Assembly: GCF_014384965.1 (NCBI RefSeq)
Contig: NZ_JACRSW010000027.1
Location: 310,001 to 374,000, forward strand
Direction: 5' to 3'
Origin: Jutongia hominis
GTDB taxonomy: Bacteria > Bacillota > Clostridia > Lachnospirales > Lachnospiraceae
DNA length: 64,000 nt
Shown: positions 26,644 through 35,248 of the stretch, piece after piece
How positions within the stretch are numbered: the stretch's first letter is position 1
Layout: each line of letters opens with the position of its first letter
Program-made: the position numbers and the translations under genes
The notes under the pieces: generated by a model
Database searches by the model: none
What the model was told of the DNA's origin: nothing
What the model saw: only the letters and a program-made list of their open reading frames with translations

Positions 26644-28224
26644 ATGAGCGAAGAAAAGAAAGAAAAAAATCTGGATATTGCTGCGTCAAAAGAAAGCAAT
26701 GAAACAGAACAGAAAATAGATGCTGTTGCAACAGAAAATAATAGCCTAGAAAAAAAGCAGGAAAAGAAAACGAAAAAGAAATTCAATTTAAAAAAGGTAT
26801 TTGATAATATCAAACGATCTTTTACAAATAAACAATTCCGTTCCGGTGCATACAGTTCTGTATTGACGGTACTTGTGATCGCAATTGTTGTTGTTGTCAA
26901 TCTGGTATTTGGTAAGCTGGATCTGTCAACCGATCTTAGTTCCGGTAGTTACTTTACCTTATCAAAGACTACTAAAAAGATCTTAAAACAGGTCGATTCG
27001 GATATTACGATCTATTATATGGTGCAGGATGGTTCTGAACAGGATTATATCAGCAATGCATTGAAGCAGTATAATAAGGTTTCAAAACATGTTAAGGTCA
27101 AAAGGATCGATCCGGTAGTTAATCCGGGATTTGCAAAGAAGCAGGGCATTGATGACGAGATTTCTTCAAATGATGTTATTGTTGTAAATAACAAAACAAA
27201 GAGTGCGAAATACATTTCTAATGAAGATATGTATATTGAGAGCAACAGTATGTATTCTTCAGGTTCATCATCTACCTCTCTCGATGTAGAAGGTCAGGTG
27301 ACAGCCGCCATTCAGAATGTAATATCAGATTCTTCCACAAAGATGTATGTCTTGACAAAGCATTCCGAAACAGAGCTTGGTGATACATTAAAATCTGCAT
27401 TAGAAAAGATGAATTATGAAATCTCTGATCTGGAATTGGCAACCAAAGATAGTGTGCCTTCGGATTGTGATGTATTATATATCAATGGTCCGACAACGGA
27501 TATTACAACAGAAGAGAAAGATAAAATTCTTGATTATCTGAAGAATGGCGGCTCGGCTATCATTAATGTCGGTTATACAACAGAAAAGATGACGAACTTT
27601 AAAGAAATACTTGCTTATTATGGTGTCAATGTTACATCAGGAATTATCTGTGAAGGTACCGGAAATTATGCAACATATCCTAATTATATTGTGCCTTCTG
27701 TGGGAAGTGACAGTTCATTGCTTTCGGATCTTTCGGGGTATATTATCTTCCCTGATGCAGCAGGATTGTCAAAAGCTTCGAGCGATTCTGTTCGCAGTAC
27801 CGTTAAGATCACAGATCTGTTAGATACATCAGACAGTTCATTTATTAAAGTAGATCCTTCTTCGGGTAGTGCAAGTAAAGAAGATGGTGATGTGGATGGT
27901 CCGTTTTCTGTTGGTTATTCGATTACAGAGACTGTTGACAAAAAAGAAACAAACTTGTTGGTATTTGCCTCTTCGGGAGCATTTTCAGAATCATTTACAC
28001 AGACAACACAGCTTGCAAATGCAACGGTATTTAAGAAAGCGGCAAGTTCTTTGTCAAAGTCAGATGTAAAAGAAGCATCCATTGATAAGAAAAATCTTTC
28101 TTATTCTTATGTATCACTGACATCCGGTACGCAGCTTTTATGGGCAGCAATCATTATTGTGATCATTCCGGGAGGACTTTTGATATGTGGTTTCCTGATC
28201 TGGTTCTTTAGAAGAAGAAAATAA
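26644..28224 (+). CDS. GldG-like ABC auxiliary protein (PF09822 type)
   Basis: This 526-residue protein has a charged cytosolic N-tail and one TM near residues 75-97 (S-V-L-T-V-L-V-I-A-I-V-V-V-V-N-L-V-F). A large extracytosolic part follows with F-T-L-S-K-T-T-K-K-I-L and an Asp/Ser-rich core, and a final TM (I-I-V-I-I-P-G-G-L-L-I-C-G) ends in a basic tail. This is the plan of GldG-type auxiliary subunits. ATG 26644 is preceded by GGAGG; TTG 26632 overlaps the ribosome site. It is co-transcribed with the ATPase and permease. Confidence 0.82.
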   Translation: MSEEKKEKNLDIAASKESNETEQKIDAVATENNSLEKKQEKKTKKKFNLKKVFDNIKRSFTNKQFRSGAYSSVLTVLVIAIVVVVNLVFGKLDLSTDLSSGSYFTLSKTTKKILKQVDSDITIYYMVQDGSEQDYISNALKQYNKVSKHVKVKRIDPVVNPGFAKKQGIDDEISSNDVIVVNNKTKSAKYISNEDMYIESNSMYSSGSSSTSLDVEGQVTAAIQNVISDSSTKMYVLTKHSETELGDTLKSALEKMNYEISDLELATKDSVPSDCDVLYINGPTTDITTEEKDKILDYLKNGGSAIINVGYTTEKMTNFKEILAYYGVNVTSGIICEGTGNYATYPNYIVPSVGSDSSLLSDLSGYIIFPDAAGLSKASSDSVRSTVKITDLLDTSDSSFIKVDPSSGSASKEDGDVDGPFSVGYSITETVDKKETNLLVFASSGAFSESFTQTTQLANATVFKKAASSLSKSDVKEASIDKKNLSYSYVSLTSGTQLLWAAIIIVIIPGGLLICGFLIWFFRRRK

Positions 28225-28279
28225 CAGCCGGAAATATTGTATTTTCTATTAAATACATGATATAGAAATGGAGAGAATT

Positions 28280-29755
28280 ATGACAAAGCAGAAAAAACAG
28301 ACAATTACCATACTTGTTCTTTTGCTTCTCCTGATCCTGTTAGGCGGTGCGTATCTTTTTGCTAGCAATTATCAGAAATCAAAAGAAAAGAAAGAGAGCA
28401 GTGCAACAAAAAGTGTATCATTATACAAATTCAAAGAAAATGATATTACGAAATTGCATTATAAGAACAGCAATGCAAATATTACATTTGTAAAAGAAAA
28501 GAATACCTGGAAACTGGAAAATGACAGGGATTTTCCGGTTGACCAGAGTAAAGTCAAAACAATGGTCAGTGACATGGCAGCCGTGACGGCATCCAGACAA
28601 ATTACAAAAGATTGTAATGATCTGTCAGAATATGCACTGGATTCTCCGTCACTGGTCATAGAATTAACAGATAAGAATGGAAAGACAGAGTCGATTTCTT
28701 ATGGCCTGGAATCCGCAGCAGCCGAAGGCTGTTATGCTTATACCGGTGATAATACCAAAGAAGTATATGTGGTGCCATCGAATGTGACAGATGACTTTTC
28801 TTATACACAGGCACAGCTTATGACATTGCCGGATGCACCGGATATTTCGGCACAGTACGTCACATCCTATGAAGTCGATAAGAAAAAAGGAACGAACTTT
28901 TTAGCAACTTATGATAATAAGAAAGCCAAATATAAAGATATCTATGGATGGGATATCACAAAAGCATATGATCAGACCGTTGCCGGTGATGAGGATGGAC
29001 TACAAACTGTATTTTCCGCTCTTTCCGGTTTAGAATATACAGAGGGTGTTGTGTACCATGCAACAAAAAAAGAAGAAAAACAATATGGTATCAGCAATCC
29101 TAAGTATACATTGAATGTCAGATATTATACTGTAAATGATACGGACGATGACAGTTCTGACAGTACAGAAATTGCCGAAAAAGATAAAACATATCATACA
29201 TTTAAACTTTTAGTTGGTAATCTGGATGATACACAGCAAAATTATTATGTTCAGCCATCCGGCAGTAACGGTATCTATCTGGTGTCAGCAGACACGATTG
29301 CATCGATTGCGGAGTTTGAAGCATTTAGCTGTGTTTATAAGACACCGTGCCCGGCAAATACGGATTCACTAAAGAGTCTGACTTTGAATTATCAGGGTAA
29401 AAAGTATACGATGACATTGGATAAAGAAGAAAAACCAAGCACCTCTTCATCGAAAGAATATAACTATACATCCAAAGTCAATGGAAAGAAAGTGAGTGAC
29501 AAAACATTCCGAAAAGCATATGAAGCATTAGGAAATATCACATATTCTGCTGCGATCCAGTCAGGTGTAAAGCCTTCATCGGATACACCGGTTGCAACTT
29601 TGCAATTTGCAGAAGATAATAAAAACTTTACGGTATCGTTCTTGCCATATGACGGATCAAACTTTTATCGTGTAAAAGTAAATGATGTATGTTTGTTTGT
29701 AGCCGATATGACAACTGTTGACAGCTGCTTAAAAGATTTAGCAGCCGTGAAATAA
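28280..29755 (+). CDS. DUF4340 membrane-anchored protein
   Basis: This 491-residue protein has one N-terminal membrane anchor (L-L-L-L-L-I-L-L-G-G-A-Y-L-F) and an extracytosolic domain. The domain contains W-K-L-E-N-D-R-D-F-P-V-D-Q-S-K-V followed by Y-A-L-D-S-P-S-L, a pattern typical of DUF4340. Such proteins regularly accompany GldG-like subunits. The start is uncertain: ATG 28280 has GGAGAG a few bases upstream, and ATG 28268 adds four residues. It is the last gene before a strong terminator. Confidence 0.82.
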   Translation: MTKQKKQTITILVLLLLLILLGGAYLFASNYQKSKEKKESSATKSVSLYKFKENDITKLHYKNSNANITFVKEKNTWKLENDRDFPVDQSKVKTMVSDMAAVTASRQITKDCNDLSEYALDSPSLVIELTDKNGKTESISYGLESAAAEGCYAYTGDNTKEVYVVPSNVTDDFSYTQAQLMTLPDAPDISAQYVTSYEVDKKKGTNFLATYDNKKAKYKDIYGWDITKAYDQTVAGDEDGLQTVFSALSGLEYTEGVVYHATKKEEKQYGISNPKYTLNVRYYTVNDTDDDSSDSTEIAEKDKTYHTFKLLVGNLDDTQQNYYVQPSGSNGIYLVSADTIASIAEFEAFSCVYKTPCPANTDSLKSLTLNYQGKKYTMTLDKEEKPSTSSSKEYNYTSKVNGKKVSDKTFRKAYEALGNITYSAAIQSGVKPSSDTPVATLQFAEDNKNFTVSFLPYDGSNFYRVKVNDVCLFVADMTTVDSCLKDLAAVK

Positions 29756-29771
29756 GAAATATAAAACGATT

Positions 29772-29821
29772 GTTCTTACAATGCTTTATGTATATTCGTA
29801 AAGTGTTGTAAGAACTTTTTT
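29772..29821 (+). terminator. Terminator of the GldA-F-G/DUF4340 operon
   Basis: GTTCTTACAATGCTTTA pairs with TAAAGTGTTGTAAGAAC (17 bp, two imperfect positions) and is followed by T6. Confidence 0.9.
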
Positions 29822-30391
29822 AATGATTTTTTTTGGGTGAAATTATATTCGTGCAGGTGTTTTATGCAAGAAAATATAGTATAAAATGCACATTGTAAAA
29901 TTAGTAAAAATGACGGATATTTTTTATGACAATCATAAAATGTTAAAATTGGAGCTTTTTTAGGAAAAAGTGCAACAAATCAAAAAGTGAATTTAGCAAC
30001 ATTGTCAATAGTATCTCCATAATGAAATTGCTATACTTTAGAAAAGCAACGATCTTTTACGCGTAATCTAAAATTCTTTAACCGAGATCTTTCTATTGGT
30101 TTCTTCGCCATCGGAAATAGGCTTTTATAGTGTGTGGTGTCACTATTTTTCCGATGGCTTCTTTTAAACTGCATATCTGGCAGTAGTATCCTGATGGAAT
30201 TTAAAAATTGAGTAATGCTAAAAATGAATTTTCAAATACCAGAGAAAGAATGTTATTTTATAATGTAAAAAGCATAATTTATTTGCATGCTATGTTTTTA
30301 GTGAATAAAGATAAAAGCAGTCGAAATATCATCTAGAGCTTGGAAATTTCTCTGTATAGAAAAGCATTTTTAAATAATATGGAGGAGTAGA
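29822..30391. other. Long intergenic region with a possible small RNA
   Basis: No gene was found in these 570 bases. A -10-like TATACT lies at 30032-30037 with a weak -35. About 60 bases on, GCCATCGGAAATAG pairs with CTATTTTTCCGATGGC, enclosing an alternative ATAGTG/CACTAT stem, and is followed by TTCTTTT (about 30110-30168). This could be a roughly 125-nt terminated transcript. The rest is A/T-rich spacer before the Rpn gene. Confidence 0.4.
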
Positions 30392-31261
30392 ATGACAAGA
30401 AAATATAAAAAATTAGAAGAATTAGAGTTATGGGATGACTTTATGTTTGGTGCGGTTATGAGTAACAAAGAATTGTGTAAGCCGTTATTAGAAATGATCT
30501 TGCAAAAGAAGATCAAAGATATCCAATACCCGGAACTTCAAAAATCCATTAATTTGCAATATGATGCAAGAAGCATTCGGCTGGATGTTTATATAGAGGA
30601 TGATGAAAATACAGTATATGATATAGAAATACAGGCTACAAATGAAAAGAATCTTCCCAAGCGGTCACGTTATTATCAGGGAATGATAGATCTGAATATT
30701 ATAAATAAAGGTGAGGATTATAATAAATTAAAGAAAAGCTATGTTATCTTTATTTGTAGATATGATCCATTTCAAAAGGGAAGATGTTTTTATCGTTTTG
30801 AAAGCATCTGTGTTGACGATCAGGAATTGAAATTAGAAGACGACTCTGTTAAAATTATTATAAATCCATTTGGAAAACAGGAAGAGAAACTAGGAAAAGG
30901 TTTTCATGCATTTATGGACTTCCTTAAAAATGGAAAAGCTTCGGACCGATATACAGAATCGTTAGAAAAAGAAATAGATGCTGTGAAGGCAAGTGAAGAA
31001 TGGAGGCGGGAATATATGACATTGTTGATGCGGGATCAGGAAAATATAGAAAAAGGAAAAGAGATTGGTGAGAAATTAGGTGATCTGTCAAGAGGAATAC
31101 GTCAGGTAAAAAGAAATATGTCACAGTATTCCGTTGAAGAATTAGCATCTTTGTTGGAATTTGACTGTAATATGATTCAAAAAATGACAGAGCAGATCCT
31201 TGCCCATCCGGAATGGGATGAAAAGAAGATTGCAAGCGAGATTATCGAAGAAGAAAAATAA
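30392..31261 (+). CDS. Rpn-family PD-(D/E)XK nuclease/putative transposase
   Basis: This 289-residue protein opens with D-D-F-M-F-G-A-V-M. The core R-S-I-R-L-D-V-Y-I-E-D-D-E-N-T-V-Y-D-I-E-I-Q-A has the PD-(D/E)XK spacing (catalytic D, then E-x-Q), followed by R-S-R-Y-Y-Q-G-M-I-D. This is the Rpn/PDDEXK_2 family, linked to RecA-independent recombination. In gut Clostridia these genes occur as multicopy, mobile-like genes. GGAGGAG supports the start. No terminal inverted repeats were found, so it is not called a transposon. Confidence 0.85.
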   Translation: MTRKYKKLEELELWDDFMFGAVMSNKELCKPLLEMILQKKIKDIQYPELQKSINLQYDARSIRLDVYIEDDENTVYDIEIQATNEKNLPKRSRYYQGMIDLNIINKGEDYNKLKKSYVIFICRYDPFQKGRCFYRFESICVDDQELKLEDDSVKIIINPFGKQEEKLGKGFHAFMDFLKNGKASDRYTESLEKEIDAVKASEEWRREYMTLLMRDQENIEKGKEIGEKLGDLSRGIRQVKRNMSQYSVEELASLLEFDCNMIQKMTEQILAHPEWDEKKIASEIIEEEK

Positions 31262-31302
31262 CCCGGTAAACATAAACAGATGAAGGCTGGAGGAAAGAAT
31301 AT

Positions 31303-31812
31303 ATGCCATCCACAAAGCAGAAGAAAAAGCAATATGAAACGGTCAAACATACTTTTGAACCGGTATATGATGAAAACTCTAAAATTTTGATCTTAGGATC
31401 CTTTCCATCTGTAAAATCCAGAGAACAGGCATTTTATTATGGGCATCCGCAAAATCGTTTTTGGAAAGTAATTGCTAAGATTACCGGACAGGAAGTTCCG
31501 AAAACGATTGAGCAAAAGAAAAGATTGTTGCGAAGCCGGCATATTGCTATATGGGATGTCATTGATTCCTGTGAAATCATAGGTTCCAGTGATAGCAGTA
31601 TCCGGAACGTGAAAGTCAATGATATTCAAAGTATCTTAAAAAACAGCAAAATTCAGGCAATCTATGCAAATGGTGCAAAAGCATACCGGCTTTTCCAGAG
31701 ATATGTTACAGATGTAGAAGGATATCCTCTGCATCAATTACCATCTACGAGTCCGGCAAATGCAGCATGGGATTTTGAACGGCTTTGCGAAGCATGGAAA
31801 GAGATATTATAA
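31303..31812 (+). CDS. DNA-deoxyinosine glycosylase (uracil-DNA glycosylase superfamily)
   Basis: This 169-residue base-excision repair enzyme has the motif I-L-I-L-G-S-F-P-S-V-K-S-R-E with a following Y-Y-G-H-P-Q-N-R-F-W and a C-terminal P-S-T-S-P-A-N-A-A-W. These fit the family that removes hypoxanthine (deaminated adenine) from DNA. The start has GGAGGAAAG upstream. It follows the Rpn gene by 41 bases and may share its transcript, though the functions are unrelated. Confidence 0.85.
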   Translation: MPSTKQKKKQYETVKHTFEPVYDENSKILILGSFPSVKSREQAFYYGHPQNRFWKVIAKITGQEVPKTIEQKKRLLRSRHIAIWDVIDSCEIIGSSDSSIRNVKVNDIQSILKNSKIQAIYANGAKAYRLFQRYVTDVEGYPLHQLPSTSPANAAWDFERLCEAWKEIL

Positions 31813-31847
31813 AATTTTATACGTGGAAAGAGATATTATAAAGTTTC

Positions 31848-31876
31848 TTCACAAAACATTTGGAATGTGTTACAAT
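31848..31876 (+). promoter_or_regulatory. Likely promoter of the CDF transporter
   Basis: TTCACA (31848-31853), a 17-base spacer and TACAAT (31871-31876) precede the CDF gene, giving a start near 31883. Confidence 0.55.
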
Positions 31877-31898
31877 AAACGGAATATATATGAAAGTA

Positions 31899-31931
31899 AA
31901 AACAATCTGCATGGATACGCAGGTTGTTTTT
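31899..31931 (+). terminator. Terminator-like hairpin in the CDF leader
   Basis: AAAACAATCTGC-ATGGATAC-GCAGGTTGTTTTTT forms a 12-bp stem with a T-run. It lies between the promoter and the GGGGG ribosome site at 31939-31943. It either ends read-through from the glycosylase gene or attenuates CDF transcription. Confidence 0.65.
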
Positions 31932-31950
31932 TATAGAATGGGGGATTATT

Positions 31951-32886
31951 ATGGAAATGTCACAGCAGGAAACAGACACACAGAAGAAAGTGGCGATGAA
32001 AGTATCGAGAGTGAGTATCATTGTGAATCTTTTGCTGTCAGCGGGAAAGCTTTTAGCCGGAATTATTGCCAATTCCGGTGCAATGATCTCTGATGCGATT
32101 CATTCGGCATCAGATGTATTTAGTACAATTATTGTGATGATAGGAATACATATATCAAGTAAAAAAGCAGATAAAGAACATCCATATGGGCATGAGAGAC
32201 TGGAATGTGTTGCTGCTATTGTACTTGCGGTCGTTCTTTTTGCGACCGGTGCAGGCATTGGATGGTCCGGTATTGAAAAGATCATTTCCGGTAACAGTAG
32301 TTCGATCGCTGTTCCGGGAATGCTTGCCCTGGCTGCAGCGATTATATCCATTGTTGTTAAAGAATGGATGTATTGGTATACAAAAATCGCTGCGGATAAG
32401 ATTCATTCCAGTGCATTAAAAGCAGATGCATGGCACCATCGCTCGGATGCATTATCTTCAATCGGCGCTTTGATCGGTATTATCGGAGCACGTATGGGAT
32501 ATCCGGTATTAGATCCGTTAGCGAGTGTTTTGATCTGCGCATTCATTCTGAAAGCTGCTATTGACATTTTTATGGATGCTGTTAATAAAATGGTTGATAA
32601 AGCTTGTGATGATAGTGTTGTCGATGCATTACAAAAATGCATTTATTCACAGAATGGTGTACTTGGCATCAGTAGTTTGCAAACCCGCATGTTTGGCTCA
32701 AAAATTTATGTGGATGTGGAAATAGAAGCAGACGGAAAGCAGACATTGATCGAAGCACATGATATAGCACAAAAGGTACACGATGCGATTGAAAAGGAAT
32801 TTGTGCTTGTAAAACATTGTATGGTACATGTGAATCCTTATAAGGGGAAAACCAGTGAAGCGGAAGTGTCAGAGAAAGAAAAATAA
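31951..32886 (+). CDS. Cation diffusion facilitator family metal exporter
   Basis: This 311-residue proton-coupled divalent-metal exporter has six membrane segments and a cytosolic C-terminal dimerisation domain. The metal-site motifs are visible: A-M-I-S-D-A-I-H-S-A-S-D in TM2 and A-D-A-W-H-H-R-S-D-A in TM5. The E-H-P-Y-G-H-E-R loop and the H-C-M-V-H-V-N-P C-terminal motif are also present. Zn, Mn, Fe or Co cannot be separated by eye. ATG 31951 follows GGGGG. The leader contains a terminator-like hairpin, and a repeat element follows the gene. Confidence 0.9.
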   Translation: MEMSQQETDTQKKVAMKVSRVSIIVNLLLSAGKLLAGIIANSGAMISDAIHSASDVFSTIIVMIGIHISSKKADKEHPYGHERLECVAAIVLAVVLFATGAGIGWSGIEKIISGNSSSIAVPGMLALAAAIISIVVKEWMYWYTKIAADKIHSSALKADAWHHRSDALSSIGALIGIIGARMGYPVLDPLASVLICAFILKAAIDIFMDAVNKMVDKACDDSVVDALQKCIYSQNGVLGISSLQTRMFGSKIYVDVEIEADGKQTLIEAHDIAQKVHDAIEKEFVLVKHCMVHVNPYKGKTSEAEVSEKEK

Positions 32887-32910
32887 TAGAATATAGGTTG
32901 TATTTTTTTA

Positions 32911-33002
32911 TGGAATAGGAAACTGCTCGTGCAGTAGAGGTACATCAACAAGAATTGCTTTAGCAATTCTTGGAGTGCAAAGCGCTGGCTTTGCACTTTT
33001 TT
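32911..33002 (+). repeat. Dispersed repeat element, copy 3
   Basis: It carries the same order of parts as copy 2: TGGAATAGGAAACTGCTCGT, the CAAGAATTGC-TTTA-GCAATTCTTG hairpin, then AGTGCAAAGC-GCTG-GCTTTGCACT and T6. The second stem has compensating changes relative to copy 2 (ACGC/GCGT against AAGC/GCTT), so pairing is kept. Confidence 0.85.
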
Positions 33003-33012
33003 ACTACAGTGA

Positions 33013-33058
33013 TAAAAAGCTGTTACTTTGCGTAATTCGTAAGGTAGCAGCTTTTTTT
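33013..33058 (+). terminator. Terminator downstream of the CDF gene
   Basis: AAAAGCTGTTACTTTGCG and CGTAAGGTAGCAGCTTTT form an imperfect long stem with T8. It separates the transporter from the island that follows. Confidence 0.8.
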
Positions 33059-33059
33059 T

Positions 33060-33577
33060 GTGTATGAAGTAGTTGTCAGGATTGCGTATAAGGGAAAAAA
33101 CAGTAAACGTACATGACATAAAAAGCAGTCATTTTGTCAAAAAAAAGAAAAAAATCACGAAATCCGTTAAAAATGGCATTTCTGACAATAAGACCGACAA
33201 AAAAGATAGGATGAAAGTGTCGAAAGGAGAAAAATAACGAAATGGTTTCGTTCAAAAAAGTAATAAAAGTATGCACACTAAGTTGCACATATAGGATTAT
33301 ACTCAAATAACTGATAATATTTTATATGTATAGCTTAAAAGTTCATAAATATAAAAAACAGTAGATTTGAGACAAAAATGATCATAGTGTGAATATATTT
33401 GTCGTTTTGATTCATTTTTTGTGACCGAAAAAGTATGACTTGTGACCGTTAACGAAGAAAGGAAATGTTGCTGTGTTATACTTCAAAAAATGAGGAAAAT
33501 TTTACGAAAAAGGACAACGGTATGGTTTCTTTGCAACATGTGCTGAGATCAAAAAGTCATATTTGGAGGATGAAAGA
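33060..33577. other. Regulatory region upstream of the XRE-type gene
   Basis: No gene was found in 518 bases. It contains the perfect inverted repeat AACGAAA-TGG-TTTCGTT (33236-33252), the 20-bp motif shared with the phosphatase promoter (33273-33292), TATACT at 33298-33303, and two GTGACCG direct repeats (33421-33427 and 33442-33448), which are 21 bases apart. Confidence 0.6.
33246..33292 (+). promoter_or_regulatory. Shared operator-like motif, copy A
   Basis: The block TTTCGTTCAAAAAA...TAATAAAA...GCACACTAAGTTGCACATAT matches copy B (35047-35092). In the final 20 bases 18 are identical. It contains two GCACA repeats 12 bases apart. Confidence 0.7.
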
Positions 33578-35044
33578 ATGTCTGAGTTTAGTATTTTTTG
33601 TAAAAAATTAATTGATAATTGCGAAATGACGATTTACGGAATTGCAAAAGAAGCTAAGATTGAAAGAACTTCTTTGAATCGGATGATTGCCGGAAAACGA
33701 CTGCCGGCAAAAGATTTTGTAGATCGATTTTGCAGTGTGCTGCGGATTACACCGGGTGAATACGAGCAGTTGCAGCAATTATATATGAAGGAAAAGATAG
33801 GAAAGGAATTGTATCAAAATAGAAGTTATATTTTGAAGATGTTATGTGATATGGATGCCTTGCAAATGCATCATGTTGATACAGAAACAGAGCCTTTACT
33901 TACGACAAACAGTGAGATATCTAAGATAGCAGCAAGCACAAATGACCGCCTGCAGGGCAAAAGGATGTTAGAACAGTTGATATCGAATACATTTTCAGAT
34001 GGAAAAAAACAGACGATCCTGACGAATTTTCCGGTGGAAAAGCAGTATTTTTTTGAGTATATGGAAAAATATGCAATGTCTTACTATAAAAAGGTTCCGG
34101 TATATCATTATCTGACGATACATTCTAATCCGAAAAGATATCGGAATCCCAATTGCAACTTAGAGATCCTGCATAACATTTTTCCATGGATCATATCAGA
34201 ACGTCAGGAATATGTTCCTTATTACTCTTACAGTAGCTGTATGCCGGAGGATCTGGTCAGTCAGATATGGATCTATTATGTACTGACAAAAGAATACGCT
34301 TTGTTCTACAATGCGGATTTATCGAGTGCGATCTGTATTACAAATGCAAAGCAGATAAGTCTGTTTAGAGATACTCTTAAAAAAGCACAGGAAAACATGA
34401 AGAAATTTGTATTAGTAGGAAATGAGTCAGAAGATTTTAATGGATTTTATCTGGATACCATACAGGATTATGGAAAAATGGTAAAAAGCATACGTTATTG
34501 TCCTAATTACATACAACACTTGAAGGAAGAAGATGCTGTTTTGAGAATGAAAACAATGCTAGAGTCTGATCTGTGTGAAGAATATTCAGATATTATTTCC
34601 AGACAGATTTTTGATAATGAAGAAGAGGAATGCTTTAATGTCTTTTCAGAGCAGGGTCTGGAGTATTTTTGTAATACAGGCTGTGTGGCGGTACAGGAAC
34701 TGGCAAATGAAAAAGAGCAGGGATTTAGTGTACGGGAACGAATTGCCATTTTAGAGAAGATGGTAGAAAGCAACAGGAGTGGTGAGCGAAAGTCATATCT
34801 GTGCAATTCACAATATTTTGGACTGGAAAAAATCAGCATGGAACTTTTTGAAAATGGAAGCTTAGCGATCATCAAATATCAGGAGAAAAAACCGCAAAAG
34901 GTGATTTTTATTGAAGAAAGCAGTATTTGTGAGGCATTCGAGGACTTTTTTGATTCCTTGGATGAGATGGGGCTGGTCTATGAGCTTGAAAAGAGCAGCA
35001 GGATCATTCAAAAGTGGATCAATAAATTGTATCAGAGAACGTAA
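33578..35044 (+). CDS. XRE-type HTH regulator with large uncharacterised C-terminal domain
   Basis: This 488-residue protein begins with a Cro/CI-like helix-turn-helix (about residues 5-60: M-T-I-Y-G-I-A-K-E-A-K-I-E-R-T-S-L-N-R-M-I-A-G-K). About 420 residues follow that I cannot assign. That part is not membrane-bound, and is rich in Tyr, Glu and Cys. ATG 33578 has GGAGGA 7 bases upstream. It lies directly upstream of the kinase/FHA island, on the same strand, between two copies of the same 47-bp upstream motif. The likely role (inference) is a ligand- or protein-sensing regulator of itself and of the island. Similar long-tailed XRE proteins are known in Firmicutes without clear function. Confidence 0.65.
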   Translation: MSEFSIFCKKLIDNCEMTIYGIAKEAKIERTSLNRMIAGKRLPAKDFVDRFCSVLRITPGEYEQLQQLYMKEKIGKELYQNRSYILKMLCDMDALQMHHVDTETEPLLTTNSEISKIAASTNDRLQGKRMLEQLISNTFSDGKKQTILTNFPVEKQYFFEYMEKYAMSYYKKVPVYHYLTIHSNPKRYRNPNCNLEILHNIFPWIISERQEYVPYYSYSSCMPEDLVSQIWIYYVLTKEYALFYNADLSSAICITNAKQISLFRDTLKKAQENMKKFVLVGNESEDFNGFYLDTIQDYGKMVKSIRYCPNYIQHLKEEDAVLRMKTMLESDLCEEYSDIISRQIFDNEEEECFNVFSEQGLEYFCNTGCVAVQELANEKEQGFSVRERIAILEKMVESNRSGERKSYLCNSQYFGLEKISMELFENGSLAIIKYQEKKPQKVIFIEESSICEAFEDFFDSLDEMGLVYELEKSSRIIQKWINKLYQRT

Positions 35045-35046
35045 CG

Positions 35047-35092
35047 TTTCGTGCAAAAAATAAAAAAAACGAGCACAGTAAGTAGCACATAT
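35047..35092 (+). promoter_or_regulatory. Shared operator-like motif, copy B
   Basis: TTTCGTGCAAAAAA...TAAAAAAAAC...GCACAGTAAGTAGCACATAT mirrors copy A. It begins just after the stop of the XRE gene and ends at the -35 of the next promoter. Confidence 0.7.
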
Positions 35093-35121
35093 TGAAGCAT
35101 AAAAGTAAGTTATCTTATACT
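35092..35121 (+). promoter_or_regulatory. Island promoter candidate
   Basis: TTGAAG (35092-35097) and TATACT (35116-35121) are 18 bases apart and directly abut motif copy B, a geometry suited to an activator. A perfect 8-bp inverted repeat AAAGATTT-N6-AAATCTTT (35185-35206) lies in the leader before the phosphatase gene. Confidence 0.5.
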
Positions 35122-35248
35122 AAATTTATATGAATATCGCAAATGGCAGAAATAAAAAACAAAAGAAACAATAAGATTTTCGTAAAAGATTTTCAAAGAA
35201 ATCTTTATAACAGAATCTCAATATGAATATAATACGGAGGCTGCGAAT

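Noticed and set aside
30392..31261. Complete insertion sequence around the Rpn gene
   Set aside because: No terminal inverted repeats or target duplications were seen. Rpn-family genes lack the usual IS ends.
31860..32093. Leader ORF overlapping the CDF gene
   Set aside because: It crosses the terminator hairpin and runs into the transporter in another frame, and it lacks a ribosome site.
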